Program-made: the position numbers and the translations under genes
Part shown: one piece after another, positions 8,631 through 17,666 of the stretch
Position numbering within the stretch: the stretch's first letter is position 1
How the letters are laid out: every line of letters starts with the position of its first letter
The notes under the pieces: generated by a model
Told to the model about the DNA's origin: nothing
Database searches by the model: none
What the model saw: only the letters and a program-made list of their open reading frames with translations
Origin: Pseudomonas lundensis
GTDB lineage: Bacteria; Pseudomonadota; Gammaproteobacteria; Pseudomonadales; Pseudomonadaceae
Reading direction: 5' to 3'
DNA length: 64,000 bases
NCBI RefSeq assembly: GCF_001042985.1
Contig: NZ_JYKY01000005.1
Span: 1 to 64,000, forward strand

Positions 8631-9206
8631 ATGAGACCTTGTTCAATCATGGCCTGGGTGAGCCTGGCGCTGAGCGCACAGGTTCAGGCCGTCGATGAAG
8701 AACCCGCGATGACCTTCGACGGCATGTTGGACATTCGGGGGTCTTTGCACCATGCCCCCTGCATTCTGGAAATGTCATCGGCCTATCAAACCGTGGATTT
8801 GGGAAACGTCCCGCGCAGCTACCTGCAACGCCCTGGAGACATGGCGCCGCCCGTTGCGTTTCAGCTGCGTTTTATGGAGTGTCGCCGCATTGCCGGGGGG
8901 CTGCCCGATGCCCGCACCTCCACATTGGTCTGGAGCCCCTATGAGCCGGTGCTGTCCGTGGCATTTGTCGCGCCCGCCGACCCGGACAATCCAACACTCG
9001 TGCAGGTAAACGGCGTCACGGGCATGGGGTTACGCCTGACCGATGAACGCGGCCGCGACGTGCGCTTGGGCGCTTGGGGCGCGCCGTTGTTCCTGACCCA
9101 TGGCAGCGATGTCGTGACCTGGCATGTACAACCCACTCGAACCTCCGCCCCCTTGACCAATGGCGCCTTCAAGGCTGTGGCCGATTTCAGGCTCAACTAT
9201 GACTAA
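8631..9206 (+). CDS. Minor fimbrial subunit, cluster A
   Basis: 191-residue pilin-family protein with a signal peptide ending near VQAVDEE. It has the pilin cysteines (HHAPCILE and RFMECRR) and a C-terminal strand ending ADFRLNYD. A good ribosome site (AGGAGA at 8619-8624) precedes the ATG. Its length and the long loop after the second cysteine pair it with the subunit at 4729, which suggests a duplicated subunit type. It overlaps the next gene by 8 bases. Confidence 0.82.
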   Translation: MRPCSIMAWVSLALSAQVQAVDEEPAMTFDGMLDIRGSLHHAPCILEMSSAYQTVDLGNVPRSYLQRPGDMAPPVAFQLRFMECRRIAGGLPDARTSTLVWSPYEPVLSVAFVAPADPDNPTLVQVNGVTGMGLRLTDERGRDVRLGAWGAPLFLTHGSDVVTWHVQPTRTSAPLTNGAFKAVADFRLNYD

Positions 9207-9711
9207 TCGACCCCTGATGCCTAACGCCGCATCCGCCTGTGCATTGTTAATGTGCAGCGCACTGTTATTGACCTGTGGGCAAGCGGTGAGGGCGGACGTC
9301 AATGTGACCATTCGAGGCACCATCGTGGCCCCGCCGTCCTGTGTGATCAACGGCGGTAGCACGTTGACCGTGCCGTTTGGCGACAACTTGCTCACCACCC
9401 GGATCGACGGCATCGAGTATCGCCGCGCGGTGCCGTACACCGTGACCTGCACTGGCAGCCCTTCAAATGCCATGACGCTGACACTCACCGGTTCAGGCGC
9501 CGCATTTGATGCGCAGTCCTTGGCGTCCAACAACCCGGATCTGGCGATCAGGCTGTACATCAATGGCGCGTCCTGGCCGCTCAATACAAGTGTGAAATTT
9601 ACCTACCCGACCCTGCCCGTGATGGAAGCAGTGCCTGTCAAAAAGACCAACAGCACGCTTAAGGGCGGGGCGTTTTCTGCGGTGGCAACCTTGGTGGTCG
9701 CGCAGCAATGA
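9199..9711 (+). CDS. Minor fimbrial subunit, cluster A (adaptor-like)
   Basis: 170-residue pilin-family protein. I chose the ATG at 9199, which overlaps the previous stop, over an upstream in-frame ATG at 9160. It puts the hydrophobic signal (CALLMCSALLLTC, ending near VRADVNV) close to the N-terminus. The mature part begins VTIRGTIVAPPSCVINGG, with cysteines in SCVIN and TVTCTGS. It ends FSAVATLVVAQQ. The PPSCVINGG / DGIEYRR / VPYTVTC pattern is shared with the next gene, so the two are tandem duplicates, probably adaptor or tip-fibrillum subunits. Confidence 0.82.
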   Translation: MTNRPLMPNAASACALLMCSALLLTCGQAVRADVNVTIRGTIVAPPSCVINGGSTLTVPFGDNLLTTRIDGIEYRRAVPYTVTCTGSPSNAMTLTLTGSGAAFDAQSLASNNPDLAIRLYINGASWPLNTSVKFTYPTLPVMEAVPVKKTNSTLKGGAFSAVATLVVAQQ

Positions 9712-9724
9712 GAAGGAATGTGTG

Positions 9725-10204
9725 ATGAGAATCTGCAAACAACTTTCACTCTTGGTGGTCTGCGCCGCCGGGTTTAACGCCGGTGCCTCAGCCAACCTCG
9801 CCTTCACCGGCACCTTGGTTGAGCCTCCGCTGTGCACCATCAATAACGGGAACACCCTGACCATCGACTTCAAGGATGTAGGCGTCAATAAAGTCGATGG
9901 CATCAATTATCGGCAACCGGTGAACTACACCATCACCTGTGCGGGCAGCACACTGCCCTGGGAAATGATTTTGACCGTCAAAGGGACCGCCACCTCATTT
10001 GAACCCTCAGCGGTGCAAACCAGCGTGACAGACCTTGGTGTGCAACTTCTGCAAAATGGCCAGCCCTTTACACTCAACACGCCCATGGTCATCAATCCTG
10101 CTTCACCGCCCGCACTGGAAGCCGTGCCGGTCAAACGCCCCGGCACGACATTGAGCGCAGGCGGCTTCAGCGCAGCGGCCACGTTGCTGGCTGAATACCA
10201 GTGA
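9725..10204 (+). CDS. Minor fimbrial subunit, cluster A (adaptor-like, paralog of the preceding gene)
   Basis: 159-residue pilin-family protein. ATG 9725 is preferred to the GTG three bases earlier because GAAGGA at 9712-9717 then has a 7-base spacing. The signal peptide ends near GASANLAF. The mature domain starts LAFTGTLVEPPLCTINNG and carries DGINYRQPVNYTITC, closely matching the upstream subunit (DGIEYRRAVPYTVTC). It ends AATLLAEYQ. Two such copies in tandem suggest either redundant or successive positions in a tip fibre. Confidence 0.82.
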   Translation: MRICKQLSLLVVCAAGFNAGASANLAFTGTLVEPPLCTINNGNTLTIDFKDVGVNKVDGINYRQPVNYTITCAGSTLPWEMILTVKGTATSFEPSAVQTSVTDLGVQLLQNGQPFTLNTPMVINPASPPALEAVPVKRPGTTLSAGGFSAAATLLAEYQ

Positions 10205-10215
10205 GGGGAAGGAGC

Positions 10216-10770
10216 ATGATGTTTGTACGCCCGGCCAGCGGTTGGCGGCTGGTTGCTGCTGCATGGGTGTGGGGGCTGTCTATGATGATGGCCGATAAAA
10301 CGCCCGCGGCGGATAACCTGAACTTCGTTGGCAATCTGGTGGCACAAGCGTGTTCGATTCGGCCCGGTGACGAGGCGATTGAACTATTGTTCGATGACCA
10401 GTCCAGCCACTACCTTTACCTCAATACCCGTACCCAAAGCGTGCCGTTTTACATTCACCTTGTCGGCTGTGATACCAGCATTGCCAACACCGTCACCGCC
10501 CTTTTTAGCGGGGTTGAAAACACTGAATTGCCCGGCCTGCTGGCGCTTGCAACAGGCAGCCGCGCGCGCGGCATTGCAATCGGGCTTGAAAGCGCTGCAG
10601 GCCAGTTGTTGCCGTTAAATGTGACCAGCGATCCGTTTGTGTTGGCCGATGGCGATAACGTCATGAGCTTTCAGGCGTATGTGCGCGGCGAGCCCAAAGC
10701 GATAGCCAACCACACGATCCGGGCAGGGCGCTACAGCGCTGTTTCAACCTTTACGCTGGTTTACCCTTAA
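10216..10770 (+). CDS. Minor fimbrial subunit, cluster A
   Basis: 184-residue pilin-family protein. The frame opens at a GTG at 10201, but ATG codons at 10216 and 10219 follow an AAGGAG box (10209-10214) and give a cleaner signal peptide ending near PAAD. Mature features are NFVGNLVAQACSIRPGDE, HLVGCDTSIANTV (matching VGCDTST in the major pilin) and a terminal strand STFTLVYP. It is closer to the major pilin than to its immediate neighbours. It is the last tightly packed gene; the adhesin genes that follow have weaker ribosome sites. Confidence 0.8.
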   Translation: MMFVRPASGWRLVAAAWVWGLSMMMADKTPAADNLNFVGNLVAQACSIRPGDEAIELLFDDQSSHYLYLNTRTQSVPFYIHLVGCDTSIANTVTALFSGVENTELPGLLALATGSRARGIAIGLESAAGQLLPLNVTSDPFVLADGDNVMSFQAYVRGEPKAIANHTIRAGRYSAVSTFTLVYP

Positions 10771-10799
10771 CTTTCTAATCACGCATGCTGTTGGTTCAA

Positions 10800-11654
10800 A
10801 TGAAGATAAATAACGTCACGATCCGGTGTTTGGGGGCTGTGTGCTTGCTGGGCATAACACCGTTCTCGAATGCCTGGAACTTGGTGAGCAAAGCCAATTC
10901 CGATCCGCATCCTATTGCATGGGATTTCATCAGCATTTCAGGCCCCGCCAGCGTCTTTGATAATGGCGTGCCCAATCAATATGTGGGCAATGTGAACTGT
11001 GGCTCAGGTTATTCGCAGTGCAGGTTTGGGCCAATGATCCTCAGTTTGCCGGGTTCTTACTTTCCTTTAGGCTGTGAACCTGTCTCGGGGGGTGGGCCGG
11101 CTTGTTATAACAATGCTGACACCGGTGTCATCGTAAAAAATGGCATACCTTGGGACGAGGCAATCAGTGCGTGGAGCAAGCGTTTTGGTTCGACAGTGTC
11201 TCGACCAAATGCTTACGCCTACTACACGTTTTCAAAGTCGCTCTGCACGCTGTGGGGCAATTATTCAACGGCGTATATAAATGTCACGTCCGGCTCAATG
11301 AGTTGTGGCGGTATCCCCTCACTCCCTAATCAGTGCACGATCAGCGGTGGTGCCGTGGATTTGAATCATGGGCTTTTAAATACGGGCGAAATTACAGGTA
11401 AAAACGTAGAAGTTGCCCGACAAGTTAGCTGCACGCGGCGCACCTCGATTAAATACACGGTTTCGCTCGGTAATCCGGTTGATTTGGGCAATGGCATCAG
11501 CAGTTTAATTACCGTCAACGGGGTTGCGGCGGGGCAGTCCATTACGCTGCCTGGGGGATCATCTTCACTGCGGATTGCTTCAACACTGACGGATAAAGGG
11601 GCTATCCCCGGTGCGTTTTCCAAAACGGTCGTCTTGATTCAAAGTTTTTTGTAA
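10800..11654 (+). CDS. Two-domain fimbrial tip adhesin, MrpH-like (paralog 1)
   Basis: 284 residues from ATG 10800; an upstream in-frame ATG at 10785 would add five residues, and neither has a clear ribosome site. The signal peptide ends at FSNA, and the mature protein begins WNLVSKANSDP. The N-terminal half (to about 180) is a probable receptor-binding domain rich in cysteine and aromatic residues, with GIPWDEAISAW and NAYAYYTF. The C-terminal half is a pilin domain (NQCTISGGAVDLNHG, RQVSCTRR, ending FSKTVVLIQSFL). This build, a lectin-like domain joined to a pilin domain, is that of tip adhesins such as MrpH and FimH. The gene at 12045 is a clear paralog. The ligand is unknown. Base composition is more AT-rich than in the usher genes. 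Confidence 0.75.
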   Translation: MKINNVTIRCLGAVCLLGITPFSNAWNLVSKANSDPHPIAWDFISISGPASVFDNGVPNQYVGNVNCGSGYSQCRFGPMILSLPGSYFPLGCEPVSGGGPACYNNADTGVIVKNGIPWDEAISAWSKRFGSTVSRPNAYAYYTFSKSLCTLWGNYSTAYINVTSGSMSCGGIPSLPNQCTISGGAVDLNHGLLNTGEITGKNVEVARQVSCTRRTSIKYTVSLGNPVDLGNGISSLITVNGVAAGQSITLPGGSSSLRIASTLTDKGAIPGAFSKTVVLIQSFL

Positions 11655-12044
11655 AGCTGTCATGGCGGGGTTGTCGCACACTCTTTATTTGAAAGCGGGT
11701 TGATCTGTTTACTGACGTCAGCAACGTTTATGCCTTGCTCACTGCTTATGTATGAAGTTTCAGACAGATTTATCGGAAGTTTATGCAGCGGGTTGAAAGT
11801 GTAGTGCAGGGGTGAGTAAAAATACTTACCGTAATGGTTGGCGCGAGTATCGTGTGCTTCTATAGTCTAAACAGTGCGCTGCGTGGCAATGGTTCGGCAC
11901 CGACGAGCTATTGTATTCAGACATTTTAAATACAGAAGCCTAAGCAGTTGTTTAGCTTATTAATAAGATCGAGTGGTCTTCACTGCTTTAAAAGAAGCAC
12001 TGTCTGGATCTTTGGCGCACGACAAATAGAGCGTGTTCAACCAG
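11655..12044 (+). other. AT-rich spacer between the two adhesin genes
   Basis: About 390 bases without a supported gene. It is AT-rich, with short TTTAAATA-like and TTATTAATAAG blocks near 11920-11970 that could hold a promoter for the second adhesin. A small palindromic block GTAAAAATACTTAC lies at about 11816-11829. No terminator with a T-run after the first adhesin was found. Its length is unusual inside an otherwise tightly packed cluster and suggests that the second adhesin is separately transcribed. Confidence 0.45.
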
Positions 12045-12896
12045 ATGAAACTGAACATTTTTTTAGCGTTTTTGTTAGGCCTGAATGCGCCTTCAATCGG
12101 CGCGTGGAACCTTGTCAGCAAGGTCAACGCTGACGCTCGTGGCCTGCCAGGCGCCGAAACCCTTGTCTCGGTAGCATCCGGTACCGCGAGTGCCTATCCG
12201 ACAGCAGGCAACCCGTATCCGGGAAACGTTATATGCCTGAATGCCACGACGTGTCAGTTCGGGCCAATTTCTGCCAGCAGGCTCTACAACAGTCAGCGAA
12301 CAATGACGGTGATGGGCTGCACCTCGTATTACAACTGCGGCGGGCAGATTACCGACACCAATGTGACGGTAAACACAGGCATGACCTGGGAAGAGGCAAT
12401 TAAAGCGTGGGTCGACAAGCATGGAACGAGTGTCACCCGAACTCACGCCTATGCCTACTCAACCGCGACGGGATGGACGACGCAAATTTGCGCCGCTTGG
12501 GGCACCTATGGCGCCGCCTATTTCATGATGCCCGGGACAGATTCTTGTGCCACGCCACCCATACCGCCCAATCAGTGCGATGTTCTGGGCGCCAGCGTGG
12601 ATCTGAATCACGGCGTGTTGAAAGTTGGAGAAATCACCGGCTCTACAGCCCAGGCGACACGACAGGTGACGTGTACGCAATCAGCGAATGTGCGCTATCT
12701 CGTGTCTGAAGGCAATCCAGTTGCTGTAGGGCTGGGCGTCAGTACAACGTTGACGGTAAACGGCGTGAAAGCAGGTGACATGATAAAGCTGCCAGCGGGC
12801 ACTTCGAGCCTGAGCATTGCCTCAACGCTGACGGACAACGGCGCACAAGCCGGTGAGTTTTCAAAAACAGTGGTGTTGATTCAAAGTTTTATGTGA
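12045..12896 (+). CDS. Two-domain fimbrial tip adhesin, MrpH-like (paralog 2)
   Basis: 283 residues from ATG 12045; a GTG at 12033 in the same frame would add four. The signal peptide (KLNIFLAFLLGLNAPSIGA) is followed by WNLVSKVNAD, the same start as the adhesin at 10800. Shared segments include CQFGP/CRFGP, W-E-EAI-AW, AYAY, WGTYGAAY and the whole pilin domain (NQCDVLGASVDLNHGVL, GEITG, ASTLTDNGA, FSKTVVLIQSF). The N-terminal receptor domains have diverged far more than the pilin domains. That pattern is expected for alternative tip adhesins that dock to the same fibre but bind different ligands. A histidine (THAYAY) replaces asparagine (NAYAY) of paralog 1. Confidence 0.75.
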   Translation: MKLNIFLAFLLGLNAPSIGAWNLVSKVNADARGLPGAETLVSVASGTASAYPTAGNPYPGNVICLNATTCQFGPISASRLYNSQRTMTVMGCTSYYNCGGQITDTNVTVNTGMTWEEAIKAWVDKHGTSVTRTHAYAYSTATGWTTQICAAWGTYGAAYFMMPGTDSCATPPIPPNQCDVLGASVDLNHGVLKVGEITGSTAQATRQVTCTQSANVRYLVSEGNPVAVGLGVSTTLTVNGVKAGDMIKLPAGTSSLSIASTLTDNGAQAGEFSKTVVLIQSFM

Positions 12897-13080
12897 GCGG
12901 GTTCCGTCGCTCCCTTAGGGCGCGTCACATAATCTGGCGCAATGCTGGATGCTTTCAAAGAAGGGCGCTTATCAAGGTCAGACGTATATCGCTGCTCATA
13001 ATCTTGATGGGGTCTTTCACGCGGTATTTACGATTTATCTACAGCGGTTCACCTTGGGTGAGCGGCCAGCAGGAGCAACG

Positions 13081-14028
13081 ATGAAATATATAATCGGTGT
13101 ATGTTTGACGTTTTTCATGCAAACACTCTTGGCCTCGGATTGTCGAGTCGACGGCGGCCGGTGGATATGGATACCGACCCACAAAGTCGTCGACGTGCGC
13201 GTGCCCGTTAAAATCACTCCCGGTTCAAGGCGCATTCTGTTGGATGGCTATACTCTGGAGTGCATCTTTTCTTATGACAGTGGTCTTCCCGCTTCGGCCA
13301 GGGATTATTGGCATACCACCTTGAATGGTGTTGAGCCGGGCCCAAAACTAATGGGCCATACATTAGGACTTAATATTCATAACGTCGACTACGATGCCCC
13401 CGTTCGGCCGGGGATTCATATTGCGACCATGTATAACAATCATGTGCCCGCCAATATGCGCACGTATATGTACATTCTCAACCGGGGCGACCCCTCTAAT
13501 CCCATTAATATTCGATATAACGATCTCATCGGAACCATACTCTTGAGACAAACCAATAATACGGGTAAGCCTCCGGTGCCGGTGGTGCGCATTAATTTGA
13601 TTGCGAACAACAGCCTGATCATTGAGCCCTCAACGTGTACGATCAATGGCAATCGGGCAATTGATGTGAACTTCAATCAAGTGGACCCCGCCGCCATCGG
13701 TGAAAGTTCTGCCAGCACATCGGTCACCAGAGTCGTGCGTTTAAATTACTCTTGCCCCAACCCAGGCATAACAATGCCCATCACCATCACCTTCAAAGGG
13801 GCTTCATCGGCTTTCAATTCCGGGCTGCTGCACATGAGCAACCCGAATCTGGCGACGGGCTTGTTACGGGGCGGCGTGCAAATAGGGCCCAATCAAGCTT
13901 TCCGAACCAACCTCTACAACAGTTCAGGCGCGGACGATGTGACCTTCGCCCTGGTGCGTAAAAGTGCCACCACCCTGGCCACCGGGAGCTTCACCGGCAG
14001 CGCCACACTGGTGATGGGGTTGCCCTGA
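13081..14028 (+). CDS. Two-domain fimbrial adhesin-like protein, cluster A
   Basis: 315 residues from ATG 13081, which follows AGGAG at 13070-13074; an in-frame upstream ATG at 12949 would place the signal peptide internally, so I rejected it. The signal peptide ends near LLASDCRVDGG. Residues 20-175 form an N-terminal domain without a recognised motif (CRVDGGRWIWIP, HTLGLNIHNVDYD). Residues 180-315 form a pilin domain with PSTCTINGN, LNYSCPNPG and ATGSFTGSATLVMGLP, related to the adaptor subunits at 9199 and 9725. The architecture fits a third tip protein or a terminal anchor. It ends 8 bases from the convergent sensor kinase gene, with no terminator between them. Confidence 0.72.
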   Translation: MKYIIGVCLTFFMQTLLASDCRVDGGRWIWIPTHKVVDVRVPVKITPGSRRILLDGYTLECIFSYDSGLPASARDYWHTTLNGVEPGPKLMGHTLGLNIHNVDYDAPVRPGIHIATMYNNHVPANMRTYMYILNRGDPSNPINIRYNDLIGTILLRQTNNTGKPPVPVVRINLIANNSLIIEPSTCTINGNRAIDVNFNQVDPAAIGESSASTSVTRVVRLNYSCPNPGITMPITITFKGASSAFNSGLLHMSNPNLATGLLRGGVQIGPNQAFRTNLYNSSGADDVTFALVRKSATTLATGSFTGSATLVMGLP

Positions 14029-14036
14029 CAGGCGCC

Positions 14037-17000
14037 TCAAACCCGATACACCTCGATCACTTCCAGCACCTGGGCCATGGCCTCGTATTGTTCATCCACC
14101 CGTTGGGCCAACTGGCTCCATTCAGGGCTGAGGCAGGCCTTTTCCAGCTGCTCGCAGCAGTGGGCCAGGTGGGTGGCCTTGATCATGCGGGCGCCACTTT
14201 TAACTTTGTGCGCAATTTCGCTCATGCCCGGCAGATCGTTTTTGGTGAACGCATTCAATAGCCCGCCCATGTCGTCTTCCAGGCTGTCGATCAAAGGCTC
14301 AAGCAAGTTTTTCAGGGCGTTCGCATCTCCGCCGGTCAAATGCTCCAGCGCTTCAAGGTCAATGAGCGGTGTAACCCCCGCATCATCTTGCTCGTTCTGC
14401 ACATTGATGGGCGCCCGCTCAGCGCTGGCCAGACGGGCCTCCAGGCTGTGCAAGCTGATGGGTTTGAACAGGCAGTCATTCATACCCGCCGCCAGACAAC
14501 GTTCGGCTTCTCCAATCTGGGCGTTGGCGGTGAAGCCGACAATCAAGATGGGAGCGTTATTGGCTGCCGCTTCTTCGGCCCGGATGGAACGGGTCATCTC
14601 GTAACCATCCATGACGGGCATGGCGCAGTCGGTCATGATCATGTCGAAATGACGGCTACGCCAGATTTTCAAGGCTTGCGCGCCGTCTTCGGCTTCTACC
14701 GCCGAGTGGCCCAAATACCCCAGTTGTTGGGTCAGTAACTTGCGGTTGGGCGGGTAGTCATCGACCACCAAGACGTTGAGCGGCCGCGCATTGCTTGACG
14801 GCAAGCGCGGGGCTGGCGCGACAGGTGTTTGCGACAGCAGCGTCACAATGTCGAACTGCATCGTGATGCACGTGCCTTTGCCCACGGTGCTGTTGAGCGA
14901 CAAGGTGCCGCCCATCAAGTCGCAAAGTTGACGGCTGATCATCAGCCCGAGCCCCGACCCGCCCGGTTTTTGCGCGCGGGTGTTGACTTGGGAAAAGGGG
15001 CTGAACAGGCGTTTTTGATCGCTGATGGAAATGCCGATGCCGGTGTCTTCAACTTGCACATTGAGTCGCAGCCGTTCGCCGTCCTCCGATCCTCTGGCCC
15101 GTACGCTCAGGCGCACCTGACCGGCATCGGTGAACTTGATGGCGTTGCTCAGCAGGTTGGACAGAATCTGTCGGAAACGCAGCGGATCAATCAATACGTC
15201 GAGGTTGATTTTGGGGTCCAGCTCGGCACTCATCTGTATCCCTTTTTGTTGCGCCATGCCCTCAAACACGCGCACGGTGGATTGCACCAGCGTCATCAAC
15301 TGCGTGCGTTGCTGGTTGAGCGACATTCGTCCGGATTCGATTTGCGCGATGTCCAGAATGTCTCCGATCAGCTCAAGCAAGCCGTGTGCGGCTTCGGAAG
15401 CCACATTGATGGACGCTTTGTCCGCCACGCCTTGTTCGGCTTTTTTCATGGCCAGCTCCAGCATGCCGATCACGGCGTTCATTGGTGTGCGGATCTCGTG
15501 GCTCATGGTGGTCAGAAAATCGCTTTTGGCCAGGTTCGCCTGGTCGGCATGGTTCTTCGCTTCTTTGAGTTGTTCGACCAATTGCTGGCGCTCACTGATG
15601 TCGATCCAACCGCCGATGATGCCCATGATCGCACCATCGCTGCCGCGGTAGGGCAACACCCAGTGATAAATGGTCAGCACCTTACCGTCGGGCAGGGTCA
15701 GCGAATGATCACGCAGCACCGGGCGCCCCTCTTGCATCACCTCCAGGTAGTCGGTGTGGTAAACCCGGCGCTGGTCTTCGGGGTTGAAGGTGGACTCCAG
15801 CAGATTTTTGCCGATCACGGCTTCGCGGCTCACGCCGAAGGCTTGCAGATACACCTCATTGCAAATCAGCAAGCGTCCCTCGCGGTCGCGCACATAGATC
15901 GGGTGCGGGGTGCCGTCGATCAAGGTGCGCATGAACGCCAGTTGGTCATTGAGGGCACGCTCGGCCTGATCGCGTTTTTGCACCAACCCCCGCAAGTAGG
16001 CAATCCACACCACCCCCACAGTCAGCACGCCCAACAGCATTAGCGTCACTTTGATCACCGTCGAGCGATTGCGTACCCAGTAGCGATTGTCCAGCACCAC
16101 AGCGCTTTGCCAGCGGTTGGTCAGGGTGTCCATTTCCTCGGGGGAGATACTGGTCAGTGCTTTGCCCAGAATCGAGTACAGCTCCTGCGCGTCGGGGTGG
16201 ATGGCCAATGCGAACTGGGCAGGGGCGACCCCGACGGTGCTACGGATGCGCAGGCGTCCGCTGTACTGCTGCTTGATCAAATAACGGGCACTGATCAATG
16301 AGTTGATGGCACCGTCCACCTCACCTTTGGCGGCCATGGCCAGCGCGTGCGCCGAGTTGGGCGCGGACACCAGATTGACCTTGGGAAAATTTTGCTCAAG
16401 GTAGGTCTGCATCAGGCTATCGGTCACCAGCGCCACGCGTTTGCCTTGCAGCTCATCGAGGGTGGCAGGGCTCCCGGGTTTCAATGGCGTGACCAATACA
16501 AAGGGCGTGGTGAGATAGGGTTTGGTAAAGCGCAGCACATCTTGCCGGTTGCTGCTGGGGGTAAAGGCCGGTGTCAAATCGGCTTCACCCCGGCTAATCA
16601 GTTCGGTCAACTGGCTGACGGAAGGGCTGCGCACCAGATCAAACTTGAGCCCGGTGCGCACACTGATCTTGGCCAGCAAGTCTGCCGCCAGGCCGCTGAA
16701 CATGCCATGTTCGTCATAAAAATTAAACGGCAGAAAATCCTCTGTAACGGCGACTTTCAGGCGCGGGTTTTGGTCAATCCAGCGTTGTTCGGCGGGTGAA
16801 AAGTGCAGCGGCCCGCGGCCTTCGAATTTCATGCCGCTGACGCCCCAGCGGCTCAGGATCGCGTACTGCTCATCGCTGGGGATGCGCGCCATGGCCGCAT
16901 TGATCAGCCGCAGCAAACGCGGGTTGGGGTGATGCACGGCAAACGAAAAGGGATGGCCTTCAAGGCTGGAGAAATCCTTGAGGTACACGTTGTTCAAGTA

Positions 17001-17666
17001 GTTTTTGTTGATCAGGTAATTGGTACTGATCGCGTCCCCCAGATACAGGTCGGCCTGACCAAACGCCACGGCGCCGATGGCGCTGAGGGTTGAGGCGTAT
17101 AACTGCACGTCGGCTTGCGGGTAAGCGGCTTTGACCTCCTCAACCGGCTGGTAGTGATACAGCATGGCCAGCCGCAGGCCATTGGGCAGCGCTTTGGTCC
17201 TCGGGTCATCGCCCATCCGGGTGACCAATACTGGCGTGTCCAGCGCATACGAGGAAGAAAAGACCAGTTGTGGATCAGCCATTTCATACCCGTTGGCGGT
17301 CCCCAGCAGGTCGATTTCACCCCGTTTCAACGCCGAGATCACGTCGCCCCGGGACGCGTAGCGACGCACCTTGAACGGGACTTGCAGCAAGTGGCTGAGC
17401 AGGCCGGCATAGTCCGCTGTCACCCCTTCAAAGTAATCACTGCCGGTGGAGATATCGAAGGGGGCGTAGTCCGGGGCGGAAGTGCCCAGCGTCAGTGCCG
17501 CTTTACCGGTTAACCATTGCCGGTCGCCTTCGCTCAGGTCCAGTGGCAGGACGTCGATGTGCGAGCGGGCCAATAACTGCAAATCAACAGGATCGGCCTG
17601 GCAGACAGACGTTATGCACAGCGACAAACAGAAGAAAGCATATCGCCGGGCTGACACGGTTTTCAT
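14037..17666 (-). CDS. BvgS/EvgS-type unorthodox hybrid sensor histidine kinase
   Basis: 1209-residue membrane sensor. Domain order: signal peptide (1-24); two periplasmic solute-binding (SBP_bac_3, Venus-flytrap) domains at about 55-275 and 300-520; one transmembrane segment at about 537-560; a PAS domain at 580-700; HisKA with H723 in TTMSHEIRTP; HATPase at 830-945 with the GSGLGL box; a receiver domain with D1013; and a C-terminal Hpt with H1153 (AHKVKSGA). All four phosphorelay residues are present, so a His-Asp-His-Asp relay to the partner regulator is expected. It overlaps the regulator gene by 4 bases. It is convergent with fimbrial cluster A, which is the most likely target; the ligand of the flytrap domains is unknown. 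Confidence 0.93.
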   Translation of the reverse strand: MKTVSARRYAFFCLSLCITSVCQADPVDLQLLARSHIDVLPLDLSEGDRQWLTGKAALTLGTSAPDYAPFDISTGSDYFEGVTADYAGLLSHLLQVPFKVRRYASRGDVISALKRGEIDLLGTANGYEMADPQLVFSSSYALDTPVLVTRMGDDPRTKALPNGLRLAMLYHYQPVEEVKAAYPQADVQLYASTLSAIGAVAFGQADLYLGDAISTNYLINKNYLNNVYLKDFSSLEGHPFSFAVHHPNPRLLRLINAAMARIPSDEQYAILSRWGVSGMKFEGRGPLHFSPAEQRWIDQNPRLKVAVTEDFLPFNFYDEHGMFSGLAADLLAKISVRTGLKFDLVRSPSVSQLTELISRGEADLTPAFTPSSNRQDVLRFTKPYLTTPFVLVTPLKPGSPATLDELQGKRVALVTDSLMQTYLEQNFPKVNLVSAPNSAHALAMAAKGEVDGAINSLISARYLIKQQYSGRLRIRSTVGVAPAQFALAIHPDAQELYSILGKALTSISPEEMDTLTNRWQSAVVLDNRYWVRNRSTVIKVTLMLLGVLTVGVVWIAYLRGLVQKRDQAERALNDQLAFMRTLIDGTPHPIYVRDREGRLLICNEVYLQAFGVSREAVIGKNLLESTFNPEDQRRVYHTDYLEVMQEGRPVLRDHSLTLPDGKVLTIYHWVLPYRGSDGAIMGIIGGWIDISERQQLVEQLKEAKNHADQANLAKSDFLTTMSHEIRTPMNAVIGMLELAMKKAEQGVADKASINVASEAAHGLLELIGDILDIAQIESGRMSLNQQRTQLMTLVQSTVRVFEGMAQQKGIQMSAELDPKINLDVLIDPLRFRQILSNLLSNAIKFTDAGQVRLSVRARGSEDGERLRLNVQVEDTGIGISISDQKRLFSPFSQVNTRAQKPGGSGLGLMISRQLCDLMGGTLSLNSTVGKGTCITMQFDIVTLLSQTPVAPAPRLPSSNARPLNVLVVDDYPPNRKLLTQQLGYLGHSAVEAEDGAQALKIWRSRHFDMIMTDCAMPVMDGYEMTRSIRAEEAAANNAPILIVGFTANAQIGEAERCLAAGMNDCLFKPISLHSLEARLASAERAPINVQNEQDDAGVTPLIDLEALEHLTGGDANALKNLLEPLIDSLEDDMGGLLNAFTKNDLPGMSEIAHKVKSGARMIKATHLAHCCEQLEKACLSPEWSQLAQRVDEQYEAMAQVLEVIEVYRV

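Noticed and set aside
14829..16043. Long plus-strand open frame (404 codons) opposite the BvgS-like gene
   Set aside because: It is a shadow of a GC-rich gene with clear domains on the minus strand; the translation has no recognisable motif and no ribosome site.
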